A stretch of 64,000 bases of DNA from Candidatus Providencia siddallii (GCA_001457715.1 CVRF01000001.1:124001-188000); one strand, 5' to 3'. Counted from the first letter of the stretch, positions 34,328-44,957 are shown. The notes: generated from the sequence alone by a model not told the origin. Made by a program: numbers and translations.

Positions 34328-34665
34328 TTATATAAAATATAAACACTATAATTATTATATTTAAAGTATTTACATATCCTATAATTTACTATTTATATAA
34401 TTATATTGATGTTTATATTAATAATTAATATCATATTTTATGTTTTCTGTGTTTGTTTTAAATCTAAAAGAAATTTATTTATATAAGAAACACTGGTCTA
34501 TTTTAAATAAAATAGCTTGTTTTATCCAAAAATTATTAATCAATGCATAAAAACATATTTTTTAATTAATAAAAGATAAATAAAATTTTTAAAATTAATT
34601 ATTAAAGTGTTTATTGAATAGATAATTTAATTAATACATCATTTTTAACAAAAAAGAAAGTACGT
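34328..34665. other. Gene-free gap between gloB and hha
   Basis: About 340 bases. The stretch 34440-34560 is a little less A/T-rich than usual and includes a CTATTTTA/TAAAATAG hairpin, but no gene or RNA can be recognised. In E. coli tomB precedes hha; it is not found here. Confidence 0.55.
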
Positions 34666-34869
34666 ATGACAAAATATGATTACTTAATGCGTTTGAGAAA
34701 ATGTACAACTATAGATACACTTGAGCGCGTTATTGAAAAAAATAAATATGAACTATCAGATGATGAGTTAGAGTTGTTTAACTCAGCCGCTGATCATCGT
34801 CTTGCTGAATTAACTATGAACAAATTATACGATAAAATCCCAGCTTCAGTTTGGAAATTTGTTCGCTAA
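34666..34869 (+). CDS. hha: Hha/YmoA-family nucleoid regulator
   Basis: Hha proteins are small, DNA-non-specific partners that bind H-NS and strengthen silencing of genes. The 67 residues match Hha/YmoA in length and sequence: [22 protein letters not shown], the [26 protein letters not shown] helix region and the C-terminal [19 protein letters not shown] ribosome site lies before the ATG. The codon use is less A/T-driven than its neighbours and the protein is highly conserved, so it is under selection. The antitoxin-like neighbour TomB is missing. Next to the 4.5S RNA gene. Confidence 0.93.
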   Translation: MTKYDYLMRLRKCTTIDTLERVIEKNKYELSDDELELFNSAADHRLAELTMNKLYDKIPASVWKFVR

Positions 34870-34985
34870 TTCTTACTAAAAAAATATTTTTTATTTTGTT
34901 TAAAATTTTTATAAAATAAATAATTTTATTTTTATAAAAAATAATACATTTAAATAGCAAATAAATAAATTAAAAACTTTAGGTA

Positions 34986-35096
34986 GAGAATCTTGCTAAT
35001 ATACATCACGGCACACACAACGATGTTCTGGCTGCTTCCTTCCGAACCTGACCAACTAAACTACGTTAGTATTGCGAGAGATCTAACAAGATTCTC
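34986..35096 (-). ncRNA. ffs: 4.5S signal recognition particle RNA
   Basis: On the minus strand the conserved SRP hairpin GGTCAGGTTCGGAAGGAAGCAGCC is present in its two halves (GTCAGG, GGAAGGAAGCAGCC). The ends GAGAATCTTG and CAAGATTCTC pair to close a rod of about 111 bases, like E. coli 4.5S RNA (114). The distal stem bases differ from E. coli but keep pairing. It binds Ffh and is essential for co-translational membrane targeting. It converges with hha. Confidence 0.96.
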
Positions 35097-35665
35097 ATTA
35101 TTTTAAATATTTTTAATTAAAATTTTAATAAAAATTTTTTATATTTTTAATATATAACAAAAACTGAATAAAATATCAAATAAATATTTGTATCATAATT
35201 AATATTTATTAATAAATAAATATTTAAATAATTTACGGTTATTTTTATACTAATTTTAATAAATCACTTAATTATAGATACAAATAAAAAATTATACTAT
35301 ATATATTTTAATCGTGTTTAAATAAAATTAAATTAGTTTTAGTTTTTAAAAAAAATAACTTACTTCTAATAAAATATTAATAACAAATATTAATATTTTA
35401 TTTATAATACATTATTTAATAATAATACAAAAAACTAATTTAAATCAGATAATGTAATTCATATAATATTTAAATCAAATTTAAAATCAATGCAAAATAT
35501 TTCAAAAAAGATATTTTTAACATACATATTAAATATAAAATATAAACTTTTTTTATAAAAAACTATTTAATATATTTTTTTATAAAAATATTTTCCAGAT
35601 TTATATTTATATTTAAATTTATATAAAATATAAAAAAAATTAAATAAGCTTAAAAAATATTGCAA
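35097..35665. other. Gene-free gap between ffs and ppiD
   Basis: About 570 bases, almost all A/T. The ffs promoter must be at the left end. Nothing else can be recognised. Confidence 0.6.
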
Positions 35666-37534
35666 TCATTCTAAATTAAATATTTTTATTTTTGCATTTT
35701 GACGAAGACTACTTATTAGCATTTCATTAACTGCAGAATACATAGCATTTTGATATTCATTTGATAGTTGATTTAACTCATCAGAATTTGGTTTACCAAA
35801 AATAATTTTATTCAACTTAATAATTACAAGATTTTCAGACTCATCACGGGTGATATCATATGTTGGGTTATTGTTAACCGGTGGAACCATTTTCATTGTA
35901 GTATTAACAATTGCGTTTTGAGGTATTAACCTAGATACATATTGTTTACCAGTAAATTTAATTTTTAATTCTTCTAAAATCCTTTTTCCATTACCATTTT
36001 TAAATGCAGATAAAATCTTATCACCTTCTTTTTTCAATTCCAGACTTGCTTTTTGTCGTTTAACTAAATTTAAAATATCTTGTTTTACTTTGTAAAATGT
36101 CTGTATATATTCAGGTTTACGCCCAATTATATTGATAATAAATGTCTTTTTATCATTATCAAAACTAAAAATATTAGAATTAATATTTTTTAATTCTTTT
36201 TTATTAATTAAACGATCATTAAAAATCTTATTAACAACTTTTTGAAAGTTTAACTCAATAGGAGGATTATTACGTCCAAACCAAGATGTTGTTTTAGATT
36301 TTAATCCAGATATATTTTCAATATTAGATATTGAGACATTACTATTTACTGCTTTACTAATTTTTTGTTTTAATTGATTGAATTTTTTATTTTTTTTATC
36401 CTGTATCAAAGAGTTTTTAATAATTTCTTTAACTTGTTCAAATGGTTTAATTTCCTCTGGTTTAATATCGTTTAAAAGAAATATAATATAATTATTATTA
36501 GATTTAATTGCTTTAGAAATCTGACCTTTTTTTGTTAAATTCGCTGAAATAATTTCATTTGGTGTTGATTCAAAATCCATCCAACCAATAATACCTTTAT
36601 TATTTGCAGTAAATTTATCTGTTGATTTCTCAATTGCTAACTTAGAAAAATCTGTACCATTTTTAAAACTATCAATAATACTATTAGCTTCATTCTCTGA
36701 AGTTACTTGAATTAAACCGTATTGTTTTTGCTCAGGAGAAATGTAATTTTTTATATTTTTTTTATAAAAGTTTTTAACTTCTTCATCTGGTATTTTTTCA
36801 ACTGGTATTGATGAAGCATCTATTTTTACATAACTAATTTTAACCTGTTCCGGTGAAATAAAACTTTTATAATTTTTATTATAATATGCTTTTACCTCAT
36901 TTTCTGAAACAGATTGTTTTTCCTGAACTTTAGATAAAAATAAAATTGCTGTGTTTATCTCACGTTCTTGCATAAAAAGTTCAGCATATGTTTTTATTTC
37001 TGATGGAAGTACAAATTCAGTACCTGCTAATGATTTTATTAGTTGAACTCGTATAATATTTTTACGTATTTGCTCTGCAAGAGTATCTGCACTAATATTA
37101 TATTTATTCAATATTTCACGATATTTTTCGCTATCAAAATGACCATTTTTAAAAAAAATTGGCATTGAAAAAATAGCTTGTTCTATTCTACTATCACTAA
37201 CAGAAAACCGTAACTCATCAGCATATTGATTTATAAGTTCATTATTAATTAAATCATCAAGAACTTGATCGCGTAATAAATTTATACTTTCCTTATTACC
37301 AACAACTTCAGAAAAACGATCACCTAAATATTCTTGTAATAATTGACGTTCTTGTTGAAAAGCTTGTTGTAATTGATCCTTAGTAATCTTTTGTCCGTTA
37401 ACTTCTACAACCTTATCAATATGATTATTAAAATTACTCATCATAATACCTGTAAGTATTAATGATAAAATAATAATAACCACTAGTAATTTAATAAGAA
37501 AATTATTTTTCCTCTTACATAAATTTTCAATCAT
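35666..37534 (-). CDS. ppiD: PpiD, periplasmic membrane-anchored chaperone
   Basis: PpiD is attached to the inner membrane near SecYEG and assists exported proteins; it forms a complex with YfgM. Length 622 (E. coli 623). It has one membrane anchor (about 15-34), a SurA-like N-terminal chaperone domain, a parvulin-like domain (about 265-355, KQYGLIQV to GIIGWMDF) and a long C-terminal part. GGAG stands 10 bases before the ATG. Upstream on the same strand lie lon, clpX and clpP, as in E. coli, but hupB between lon and ppiD is missing. SurA is not seen in this window. Confidence 0.94.
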   Translation of the reverse strand: MIENLCKRKNNFLIKLLVVIIILSLILTGIMMSNFNNHIDKVVEVNGQKITKDQLQQAFQQERQLLQEYLGDRFSEVVGNKESINLLRDQVLDDLINNELINQYADELRFSVSDSRIEQAIFSMPIFFKNGHFDSEKYREILNKYNISADTLAEQIRKNIIRVQLIKSLAGTEFVLPSEIKTYAELFMQEREINTAILFLSKVQEKQSVSENEVKAYYNKNYKSFISPEQVKISYVKIDASSIPVEKIPDEEVKNFYKKNIKNYISPEQKQYGLIQVTSENEANSIIDSFKNGTDFSKLAIEKSTDKFTANNKGIIGWMDFESTPNEIISANLTKKGQISKAIKSNNNYIIFLLNDIKPEEIKPFEQVKEIIKNSLIQDKKNKKFNQLKQKISKAVNSNVSISNIENISGLKSKTTSWFGRNNPPIELNFQKVVNKIFNDRLINKKELKNINSNIFSFDNDKKTFIINIIGRKPEYIQTFYKVKQDILNLVKRQKASLELKKEGDKILSAFKNGNGKRILEELKIKFTGKQYVSRLIPQNAIVNTTMKMVPPVNNNPTYDITRDESENLVIIKLNKIIFGKPNSDELNQLSNEYQNAMYSAVNEMLISSLRQNAKIKIFNLE

Positions 37535-38111
37535 ATAAAATTAACTCCATTTATTATTATTTTTTTTAGATATATTTAATTATTATTTTATATAATTCTG
37601 TTGTGTATTTGATTCTATATAGAATATATACTATATAAATATAATCATATAATAATTAACAAAAAAAATTACTAATTTTTTTTTAGAAAAAAATAATTTT
37701 ATTATTAAATAATTTAGTTAATATTAATAATAAATTTAAAATTTGATTTTATAAAAATCAAAATTTTTATAAAAATCTTCTATTTTTATATATAAATTAT
37801 ATATTTTATATAAAAAATAAAAAATAATTAAATGAATATAATTTTTAATATTTAAATATTAATCATAAAAACTATTATATCAATAATATAATTAATACTA
37901 CTTTAAAAAACTAACGTTTAATCAATTAATACTTATCAAAATTTATATATCTATATTGAATATATTTAATTAATTATTAAAATTAACACTAATTGTTTAT
38001 AAAACTTTTTTATAAATTATTTTTTATATTAATAATAAAAAATATACTACGTAATATTTATCAAAATTATTCGAATAAAAATAATTTAAAATTTTATTTT
38101 AATAACTTTAT
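37535..38111. other. Gap between lon and ppiD, site of the missing hupB
   Basis: About 580 A/T-rich bases where E. coli has hupB (HU-beta). A TTTGATTTT/AAAATCAAA hairpin (37742-37762) may be an old transcript end. Faint similarity of a frame near 37900-37960 to the HU beta-arm was judged too weak to call. Confidence 0.5.
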
Positions 38112-40517
38112 TTAATATGGAGGATTAACTAAAGCCAAAAAAAATACTTCTTCAATTGTTTTAACTGAATGAATCTTAAAATTACTAATAATATTTTGCG
38201 GTATTTCTTCTAAATCACGTTTATTTCCTTCAGGAATAATAACTATTTTTATACCACCACGATGAGCTGCTAATAATTTTTCTTTTAAACCACCAATTGG
38301 TATAACTAAACCTCTTAAAGTAATCTCACCAGTCATTGCAACATCAGATCTAACAGGGTTACTTGTTAAACAAGACACTAATGCTATTGACATAGCAACT
38401 CCTGCGCTTGGTCCATCTTTTGGAGTTGCACCTTCAGGAACGTGAACATGAATGTCACATTTTTCATAAAAATCATTATTAATTCCTAATTTTTCAGAAC
38501 GAGCTCGAACAACTGTCAAAGCTGTTTGGATTGACTCTTGCATTACTTCTCCAAGAGATCCTGTATATGTTAATTTACCTTTACCATATACAGATGCGGT
38601 TTCAATAGTCAATAAATCACCACCTACCTCTGTCCACGCTAAACCAGTTACTTGACCTATGCGATCTTCAGTATCAGCGCGACCATAATCAAACCGACGT
38701 ACACCCAAATAAGTTTTTAAATTATCTGTGTTTATTTCAACATGACTAATATTTTTATTCATTAATAAAAACTTAACTGACTTACGACATAATTTTGAAA
38801 TCTCACGTTCTAAATTACGAACCCCAGCTTCACGAGTATAATAACGGATTATATCAATTAATGCACTATCATCGATAGTTAGTTCACTTTTTTTTAAAGC
38901 ATTTCTGTCGAACTGTTTTGATAAAAGATGTTTTTTTGCTATATTTAATTTTTCTTCTTCAGTATAACCTGATAAACGTATCACTTCCATACGATCTAAT
39001 AATGGAGAAGGTATTTTCATAGAATTAGATGTAGCTACAAACATAACATCAGAAAGATCATAATCAACTTCTAAATAATGGTCATTAAATGCAATATTTT
39101 GTTCTGGATCTAATACTTCTAGCAAAGCAAACGCTGGATCACCACGCATATCAAAAGACATTTTATCTATTTCATCTAATAAAAATAATGGATTTTTAAC
39201 TCCGATTTTTGCAATTTTTTGTATTAATTTACCTGGCATTGAACCAATATAAGTACGTCGGTGACCACGAATTTCGGCTTCGTCTCGCACACCACCAAGA
39301 GCCATGCGAGTATATTTTCTACCTGTAGCTTTAGCTATAGACTGCCCAAGTGATGTTTTTCCAACTCCAGGAGGACCCACTAAACATAAAATTGGCCCCC
39401 TAATCTTATTAGCACGACTTTGAACTGCAAGGTATTCTAGGATACGATCCTTTACATGCTCTAATCCATAATGATCATAATCAAGCATATTTTTTGCTTT
39501 GATTAAATTTTTTTTTACTTTAGTACGCTTATACCATGGTACCTGCACTACCCAATCAATATAACTACGCACAACTGTAGCTTCTGCAGACATTGATGGC
39601 ATCATCTTTAATTTTTGTAATTCTGTTTCAGCTTTTTCTTTTGCATCTTTTGGCATTTTAGCTTCTTCAATTTTTCGCTTTAATAATTCATATTCATCTG
39701 GAGTGTCATCCATTTCACCAAGCTCTTTTTGAATAGCTTTCATTTGCTCATTTAAATAATATTCACGATGACTTTTTTCCATCTGCTTTTTTACACGACT
39801 ACGAATACGTTTTTCTACTTGTAATAATTCTGTTTCAGTTTCCATCATTGTCATAAGAAACTCAATCCGCTCTTCTGTATTTGCTATTTCTAAGACTTTT
39901 TGCTTATCAATCAATTTTAATGGCATATGTGTTGCAATCGCATCAGCTAATTTATCTAATTGATTATGTTCAATTGCATGTAATGAAGTTAAAACCTCAA
40001 GTGGAATCTTTTTATTTAATTTAATATAACTTTCAAATTGACTAACAATTGTGCGATATAATACTTCACTTTCTTTTTCATCAAATAACCTTACTTGTTT
40101 TTTTTCTAATTTTACTTGATTTAAATCATCAATAGTATTTTGTTCTGATTCTATTAACTCTGACGAGAAAAATTCTGCTTGTGCTACAAAATATTTACCG
40201 TTATCAGTTAAACTACTAATACGGGCACGTTTTAATCCTTCTACTAAAACTTTTAGTGTACCATCAGGTAGCTTTAACATCTGAAGAACAAAAGATATTG
40301 TACCAACAGTAAATAAATCATTAATACCAGGATTATCTATTGTAGCTTCTTTTTGCGCAACTAACATTATCTGTTTATCATGATCTATTGCTACTTCTAA
40401 ACTATGAATTGATTTCTCACGACCAACAAATAATGGAATTACCATATGTGGATATACCACTACATCACGCAGAGGCAATACTGGCATTTCAACACTATCG
40501 TAACGCTCTGAATTCAT
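38112..40517 (-). CDS. lon: Lon, ATP-dependent protease
   Basis: Degrades damaged and regulatory proteins. Length 801 (E. coli 784); the extra residues form a charged insert at about 118-142 in the N-terminal domain. The AAA+ module has Walker A GPPGVGKTSLG and Walker B LFLLDEIDKM, and the protease domain has the catalytic Ser in KDGPSAGVAM and Lys in GGLKEKLLAAHRG. The leader ends in GAGAGAGC before the ATG, almost the same as the E. coli lon ribosome site. Transcribed in the order clpP-clpX-lon as in E. coli; clpX ends 72 bases upstream. Confidence 0.97.
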   Translation of the reverse strand: MNSERYDSVEMPVLPLRDVVVYPHMVIPLFVGREKSIHSLEVAIDHDKQIMLVAQKEATIDNPGINDLFTVGTISFVLQMLKLPDGTLKVLVEGLKRARISSLTDNGKYFVAQAEFFSSELIESEQNTIDDLNQVKLEKKQVRLFDEKESEVLYRTIVSQFESYIKLNKKIPLEVLTSLHAIEHNQLDKLADAIATHMPLKLIDKQKVLEIANTEERIEFLMTMMETETELLQVEKRIRSRVKKQMEKSHREYYLNEQMKAIQKELGEMDDTPDEYELLKRKIEEAKMPKDAKEKAETELQKLKMMPSMSAEATVVRSYIDWVVQVPWYKRTKVKKNLIKAKNMLDYDHYGLEHVKDRILEYLAVQSRANKIRGPILCLVGPPGVGKTSLGQSIAKATGRKYTRMALGGVRDEAEIRGHRRTYIGSMPGKLIQKIAKIGVKNPLFLLDEIDKMSFDMRGDPAFALLEVLDPEQNIAFNDHYLEVDYDLSDVMFVATSNSMKIPSPLLDRMEVIRLSGYTEEEKLNIAKKHLLSKQFDRNALKKSELTIDDSALIDIIRYYTREAGVRNLEREISKLCRKSVKFLLMNKNISHVEINTDNLKTYLGVRRFDYGRADTEDRIGQVTGLAWTEVGGDLLTIETASVYGKGKLTYTGSLGEVMQESIQTALTVVRARSEKLGINNDFYEKCDIHVHVPEGATPKDGPSAGVAMSIALVSCLTSNPVRSDVAMTGEITLRGLVIPIGGLKEKLLAAHRGGIKIVIIPEGNKRDLEEIPQNIISNFKIHSVKTIEEVFFLALVNPPY

Positions 40518-40589
40518 AAAGCTCTCTCTTCGTTTATAATACGTAGTAGTTTAAGTTTATTGATAATTTAATATTTTAAAATACTATAA

Positions 40590-41861
40590 TTATATATTTT
40601 TAACCGTATCTGATTTACTATAAACAAACACAGGATCTAGATCATTATTAATCACTTTTTTATTTACAACAACTTTTTTAACTTTTTTTATTGAAGGAAG
40701 ATTATACATAGTATTTAATAATACTTTTTCAACAATAGAACGAAGACCTCGAGCACCAGTTTTACGAAATAAAGCTTTTTTTGCTATAGCTTCAAGAGCA
40801 TCTTCAGTAAATTCAAGTTCAACACCTTCCAAAGCAAATAAAGATTGATATTGTTTAATTAATGCATTTTTTGGAATATTTAATACCTGTATTAAAGATT
40901 TTTCATTTAATTCAGTCAATGATACAACAACAGGCAAACGACCAATAAATTCAGGAATTAATCCAAACTTTATTAAATCTTCTGGTTCGATTTGAGACAA
41001 TAATTCATCTTCTGTTACATTATTTGTTTTATATTTAATTTTTGCTGCAAAACCAATTCCAAAACACATATTAAGTCTCTGACTTATTATTTTGTCCAAA
41101 CCAAAAAATGTACCAGCACATATAAATAAAATTTTAGATGTATCTACATGTAAAAATTCTTGTTGTGGGTGTTTTCTACCTCCTTGTGGTGGAACTGCAG
41201 CAATAGTACCTTCAATTAGTTTCAATAAAGCTTGTTGTACTCCCTCACCAGAAACATCACGAGTAATAGATGGATTATCTGATTTTCTAGAAATTTTATC
41301 TATTTCATCTATATATATAATACCATATTCAGCCTTTTTAACATCATAATTACATTTTTGTAATAATTTCTGAATAATATTTTCAACATCTTCACCAACA
41401 TAACCAGCTTCAGTTAATGTTGTTGCATCAGCGATAGCAAAAGGTAAATCTAAATAATTAGCTAGTGTTCTAGCTAATAATGTTTTACCACTGCCAGTTG
41501 GACCTATTAACAATATATTACTTTTATCTAATTCAACATCATTTATATTTTTAACAGAATTTAATAAACGTTTATAGTGATTATAAACAGCAACAGATAA
41601 TATTTTTTTTGATTTTTCTTGACCAATTACATAATTATCTAGATAATTTTTAATATCATATGGAATTGGTAATTCATCATGTTTATAATTTAATAATAAT
41701 TTTTTAGAGTCATTACGAATGATATTGAAACATAAATTTACACATTCATCACAAATATAAACCGATAATCCAGAAATCAATTTACGAACTTCATTTTGTT
41801 CTTTACTACAAAAAGAACAATATAAAAATTCCTTAGTACCGTTTTTAATTTTTTCTATCAT
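40590..41861 (-). CDS. clpX: ClpX, unfoldase subunit of ClpXP
   Basis: Hexameric AAA+ unfoldase that feeds proteins to ClpP. Length 423 (E. coli 424). N-terminal zinc finger C15, C18, C37, C40; Walker [12 protein letters not shown]; pore loop GYVG in [11 protein letters not shown]; Walker [11 protein letters not shown]; the ClpP-binding loop IGF (in CFGIGFAA). Between clpP (83 bases upstream) and lon. Confidence 0.97.
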   Translation of the reverse strand: MIEKIKNGTKEFLYCSFCSKEQNEVRKLISGLSVYICDECVNLCFNIIRNDSKKLLLNYKHDELPIPYDIKNYLDNYVIGQEKSKKILSVAVYNHYKRLLNSVKNINDVELDKSNILLIGPTGSGKTLLARTLANYLDLPFAIADATTLTEAGYVGEDVENIIQKLLQKCNYDVKKAEYGIIYIDEIDKISRKSDNPSITRDVSGEGVQQALLKLIEGTIAAVPPQGGRKHPQQEFLHVDTSKILFICAGTFFGLDKIISQRLNMCFGIGFAAKIKYKTNNVTEDELLSQIEPEDLIKFGLIPEFIGRLPVVVSLTELNEKSLIQVLNIPKNALIKQYQSLFALEGVELEFTEDALEAIAKKALFRKTGARGLRSIVEKVLLNTMYNLPSIKKVKKVVVNKKVINNDLDPVFVYSKSDTVKNI

Positions 41862-41944
41862 GAATTAAACCTCTTTGATACAGTTTTTATATTGTTTATT
41901 ATATAGCAATATAGTTTTTATTATAAAATAATTATAATTAATAA

Positions 41945-42565
41945 TTAACGACAATTATAAATTTTATCAATTAAACCATATTCTTTTGCTTCATTTGAAG
42001 ATAAAAAACGATCACGATCTGTATCACGATTTATTTTCTTAATAGACTGACCAGTATGATATGCCATTAATTTATTCATTTGAGATTTAACCTTTATGAT
42101 TTCTTTAGAATAAATTTCAATATCTGTTACTTGACCTTGATAAGAACCTACAGGTTGATGAATCATAACACGTGAGTTTTGTAAACAAAAACGTTTACCT
42201 CTTGTTCCAGATGCTAATAAAAACGCACCCATTGAACAAGCTTGACCTATACAAATTGTACTAACATCAGGCTTAATAAATTGCATAGTATCATAAATTG
42301 CCATACCAGCAGTAATCACACCACCAGGTGAATTAATATAAAGCTGAATATCTTTTTCAGGATTTTCTGCTTCTAAAAACAACATTTGTGCAATAATTAA
42401 ATTCGATAAACTATCGCAAACTTTACCTGTTAAAAAAATAATTCGTTCTTTTAATAAACGAGAATAAATATCAAACGATCGTTCACCTTTAGCTGTTTGT
42501 TCAATAACCATTGGTATAAACATTGTTTGAGACTCTTTATTATTTTTATCACAAAAACATGACAT
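41945..42565 (-). CDS. clpP: ClpP, protease subunit
   Basis: Serine protease forming the ClpXP chamber. Length 206 (E. coli 207). Catalytic triad S111 ([11 protein letters not shown]), H136 (MIHQP) and D185 (DTDRDRF) are at the E. coli positions. The N-terminal propeptide is short and Cys/Asn-rich but keeps the [20 protein letters not shown] start of the mature protein. TTAGGAG precedes the ATG. First intact gene of the clpP-clpX-lon run. Upstream lie tandem terminators and the remnant of tig. Confidence 0.97.
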   Translation of the reverse strand: MSCFCDKNNKESQTMFIPMVIEQTAKGERSFDIYSRLLKERIIFLTGKVCDSLSNLIIAQMLFLEAENPEKDIQLYINSPGGVITAGMAIYDTMQFIKPDVSTICIGQACSMGAFLLASGTRGKRFCLQNSRVMIHQPVGSYQGQVTDIEIYSKEIIKVKSQMNKLMAYHTGQSIKKINRDTDRDRFLSSNEAKEYGLIDKIYNCR

Positions 42566-42863
42566 TAAAAACTCCTAATTATTTTATATCTATAACTGTT
42601 TATTAGTTACGTTTTTAAAAATTATATAAATAGATTATTATTACATTTATATGCTTATTTTATCGTTTTATCGATGTATTATTTAAAATATTTTTTAAAA
42701 TTTAATTTTTAAAATTATAAAAAATATTATCATAACCATTTTTAATAAAAGAATTATTCTATAATCTCTTTTTTTACAAAAGATATTTTTAAAAACAATA
42801 AATTAATTAATAGACCATAGATATTAAATAATAAATCGTAAAAACTGAAAATTTTATTAAAAA

Positions 42864-42885
42864 ATAAGTAATTAAGATTACTTAT
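42864..42885 (-). terminator. Second (A/T-rich) terminator after the tig remnant
   Basis: A perfect 9-bp stem ATAAGTAAT/ATTACTTAT with a 4-base loop is followed on the minus strand by six T. It lies just after the stronger hairpin at 42890-42915, so the pair looks like a tandem terminator. Confidence 0.55.
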
Positions 42886-42889
42886 AAAA

Positions 42890-42915
42890 AAACCCGTAGT
42901 GAATATAACGGGTTT
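42890..42915 (-). terminator. Orphan intrinsic terminator of the lost tig gene
   Basis: On the minus strand AAACCCGT pairs with ACGGGTTT over a 10-base loop and runs into seven T. On the plus strand the T-run is only three long, so it works for minus-strand transcripts. The only minus-strand source upstream is the tig remnant. The G+C in the stem is unusual for this gap and suggests continued selection, for example to insulate clpP. Confidence 0.7.
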
Positions 42916-43353
42916 AAAAAGTTATCTTTTCACAATTAACAAACCTTTGAATTATTTATAAATTAATAAATTTAATTAGATTTTATAAAAAAATACTACT
43001 TTAAATTGAAATTTAAACACGTTTTTTATCAAATTTTAATTTATTTTTACTGTTATTCAATTTGAATTATATTACTAATTATACATATTTTTATTTATTT
43101 TTTAAAAAAAAAGTTGTATAAAAATCATTTTTTGTTACTTCTTATCTTTTAAATTAACTCATACGTTTTATCTAAAACATTAATTTTATTTTTTTAATAA
43201 AAACTTTAAAATTTCAAAACTGTTAATTTCAATTAAGAAATTTAGAATTTATTTTTTTAAAAAAATATTTTTAAAATATTTAAACTATTATCAATAATAC
43301 TAAAGTTTTAAAAATATTTTACTTAATTTCTAGATTTTACACCACTTAATTTT

Positions 43354-43664
43354 ATTTAAAACAATAATAATTCAACTATTTTCTATTTAAACTCATCAAA
43401 ATTATAATTTTTGAAAAATTAATTTTAATTAAAACTTTTCATAAATTAACTATCTATAATAGAATGCTCAAAATCTAAATATATATTATATGAAAAATAT
43501 ATAATTATATGTAAACTTGTATTTATTTATCCAAATTCTTTTTATTCTATACGTTTTTAATAAATATTTATAATAATATCTATATCACTATCTTCTTTAA
43601 AAATCATACATTTTTAATTTTATTTTTTATAAACAATTTATTTTTTTAAATAAGTCTTAAACTC
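43354..43664 (-). pseudogene. tig: Decayed trigger factor gene (tig)
   Basis: A minus-strand frame with many stops still follows E. coli trigger factor in order. EFKTYLKK stands for the KFAINLKK region; FKEDSDID for FGVEDGSVE; KRIE with stops on both sides for RKNMER, where Arg codons have become stops; LDFEHSIIDS for IDVPAALIDS; and KIVELLLF with a stop and Ile for RVVVGLLLGEVI. From FKED to IIDS the spacing differs from E. coli by only a residue or two. Flanking parts of the gene, perhaps 43.0-44.3 kb in all, are too eroded to align. E. coli has tig directly upstream of clpP. The alignment is seen; complete loss of function is inferred from the stops. Confidence 0.8.
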
Positions 43665-44375
43665 AATTAAATAAATAAAACATTTACTATTTTATTTTTT
43701 TAAGTATAAGTGTGAACTCAAATAATTTAATTTTTTATTTAAAGATTAGATAAAAAACTACATTTGATATTTTTAAACAAAACATATCGAATAATATTAA
43801 AATATTATCATTTAAAATGATATTTATTGTTTTATATTACAAAAACAATTAATGTTTAATTAATATTAACTAATTTATTAGTTAGAAAATTTTAATTTTA
43901 TAATCAGAAAACAATTATTTTATAATTCAAACATCTTTAAGTGATTTTTAAAAATTGTGTTTCATATCAAATAACTAATAACTATTTAAAAAAATAAATT
44001 TTAAAATAAATATTTTTAGTGTTCTTAATTAATATGATTAAAAATAGCATTTTAATGCTTGAATTTTATTTTATTCAAATCAAATAAAATACTAATTTCA
44101 TAACAAATTAATTATGCTTTTAATACAAAATATAGTATGCTACGTAATGATTATATTTTTATACAATTTATATTGTAAATTACATAAAATTTTTTAATGA
44201 ATATTAAATATTATTATAATACATTTATAATAATAAATATTAATATTTTTTATAATATCGTCTTTTTTAAGATATACTTTTTGTATAAAAAAGCATATTG
44301 TATAAAAAATTTTATTTCTCATAAATAAGAATATATATATTAATAAAACATCAAAAAATAAAATAAATTAAAACC

Positions 44376-44957
44376 ATGTTTAAAAAAACTTACTTATCTA
44401 TTTTCATATTATTTATTATAACTGCATGTTCAACAAAAAATAATATTATTCGCCTTGAGCCTAAAATTATATTACCAACCCAAAAATCAACATTTAATGC
44501 TGCTTCAATCAGTGTAAATAATATTGATAACAGAACTAATAAATATTTATCAGAAGTTAATCGTAATGGTAATCTAGTTGTTTTTGAACTATCCCGTGAC
44601 CCTAGTTATTTAATGCAAGAAGTAGTTGAAAAACAAATGATGGCACGTGGAATAATGTTAGCATCCCAAGCAAATATAAATTTAATTGTTCAACTAAATA
44701 AATTAGAAGCAAAGATAAATGAAGGTAGTTTAAGACATAATATCACAATAAATTCAAATGTTAGTATAACAGCAACTACAACAAATGGTTTATCAAAAAC
44801 ACGTTCATTTACTAGAAGTTTTAACACTCAAGAATTTTTATCAGCAAATAATAAAAAAATTCAAATAGCAGTAAATAACACATTAACAAATTTAATTAAT
44901 GATATGGCAAATGACAACGAAATAGCTGATTTTATACAACAAAATTCACAGTTTTAA
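44376..44957 (+). CDS. yajG: YajG, putative lipoprotein
   Basis: An outer-membrane-type lipoprotein of unknown role found in Enterobacterales. Length 193 (E. coli 192). Signal peptide with lipobox ITAC (Cys at 18), then a mature domain with IRLEPKIILP, SVNNIDNRT, and a beta-rich region typical of the family. No function can be assigned. In E. coli it lies beyond bolA and tig at this spot, which supports the identification. It is divergent from the clp genes. Confidence 0.85.
   Translation: MFKKTYLSIFILFIITACSTKNNIIRLEPKIILPTQKSTFNAASISVNNIDNRTNKYLSEVNRNGNLVVFELSRDPSYLMQEVVEKQMMARGIMLASQANINLIVQLNKLEAKINEGSLRHNITINSNVSITATTTNGLSKTRSFTRSFNTQEFLSANNKKIQIAVNNTLTNLINDMANDNEIADFIQQNSQF

Larger units (their letters stand above)
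42566..44375. other. 1.8-kb gap between clpP and yajG holding the tig remnant
   Basis: The largest gap in the window. It contains, reading on the minus strand, the decayed tig gene (recognisable at 43354-43664) and two terminators (42864-42915), listed separately. In E. coli bolA and tig fill this interval; bolA cannot be recognised. A small AGCATT/AATGCT hairpin is at about 44046-44060. The left end holds the clpP promoter region. Confidence 0.75.

Noticed and set aside
37880..37970. Possible hupB remnant on the minus strand (frame reading NFDKY with a following LIKR)
   Set aside because: Only a few residues fit the HU beta-arm region and stops are dense; unlike tig, no second matching segment keeps the right spacing.
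44046..44060. AGCATT/AATGCT hairpin near the presumed tig start
   Set aside because: Six base pairs and weak T-content; common by chance in this background.
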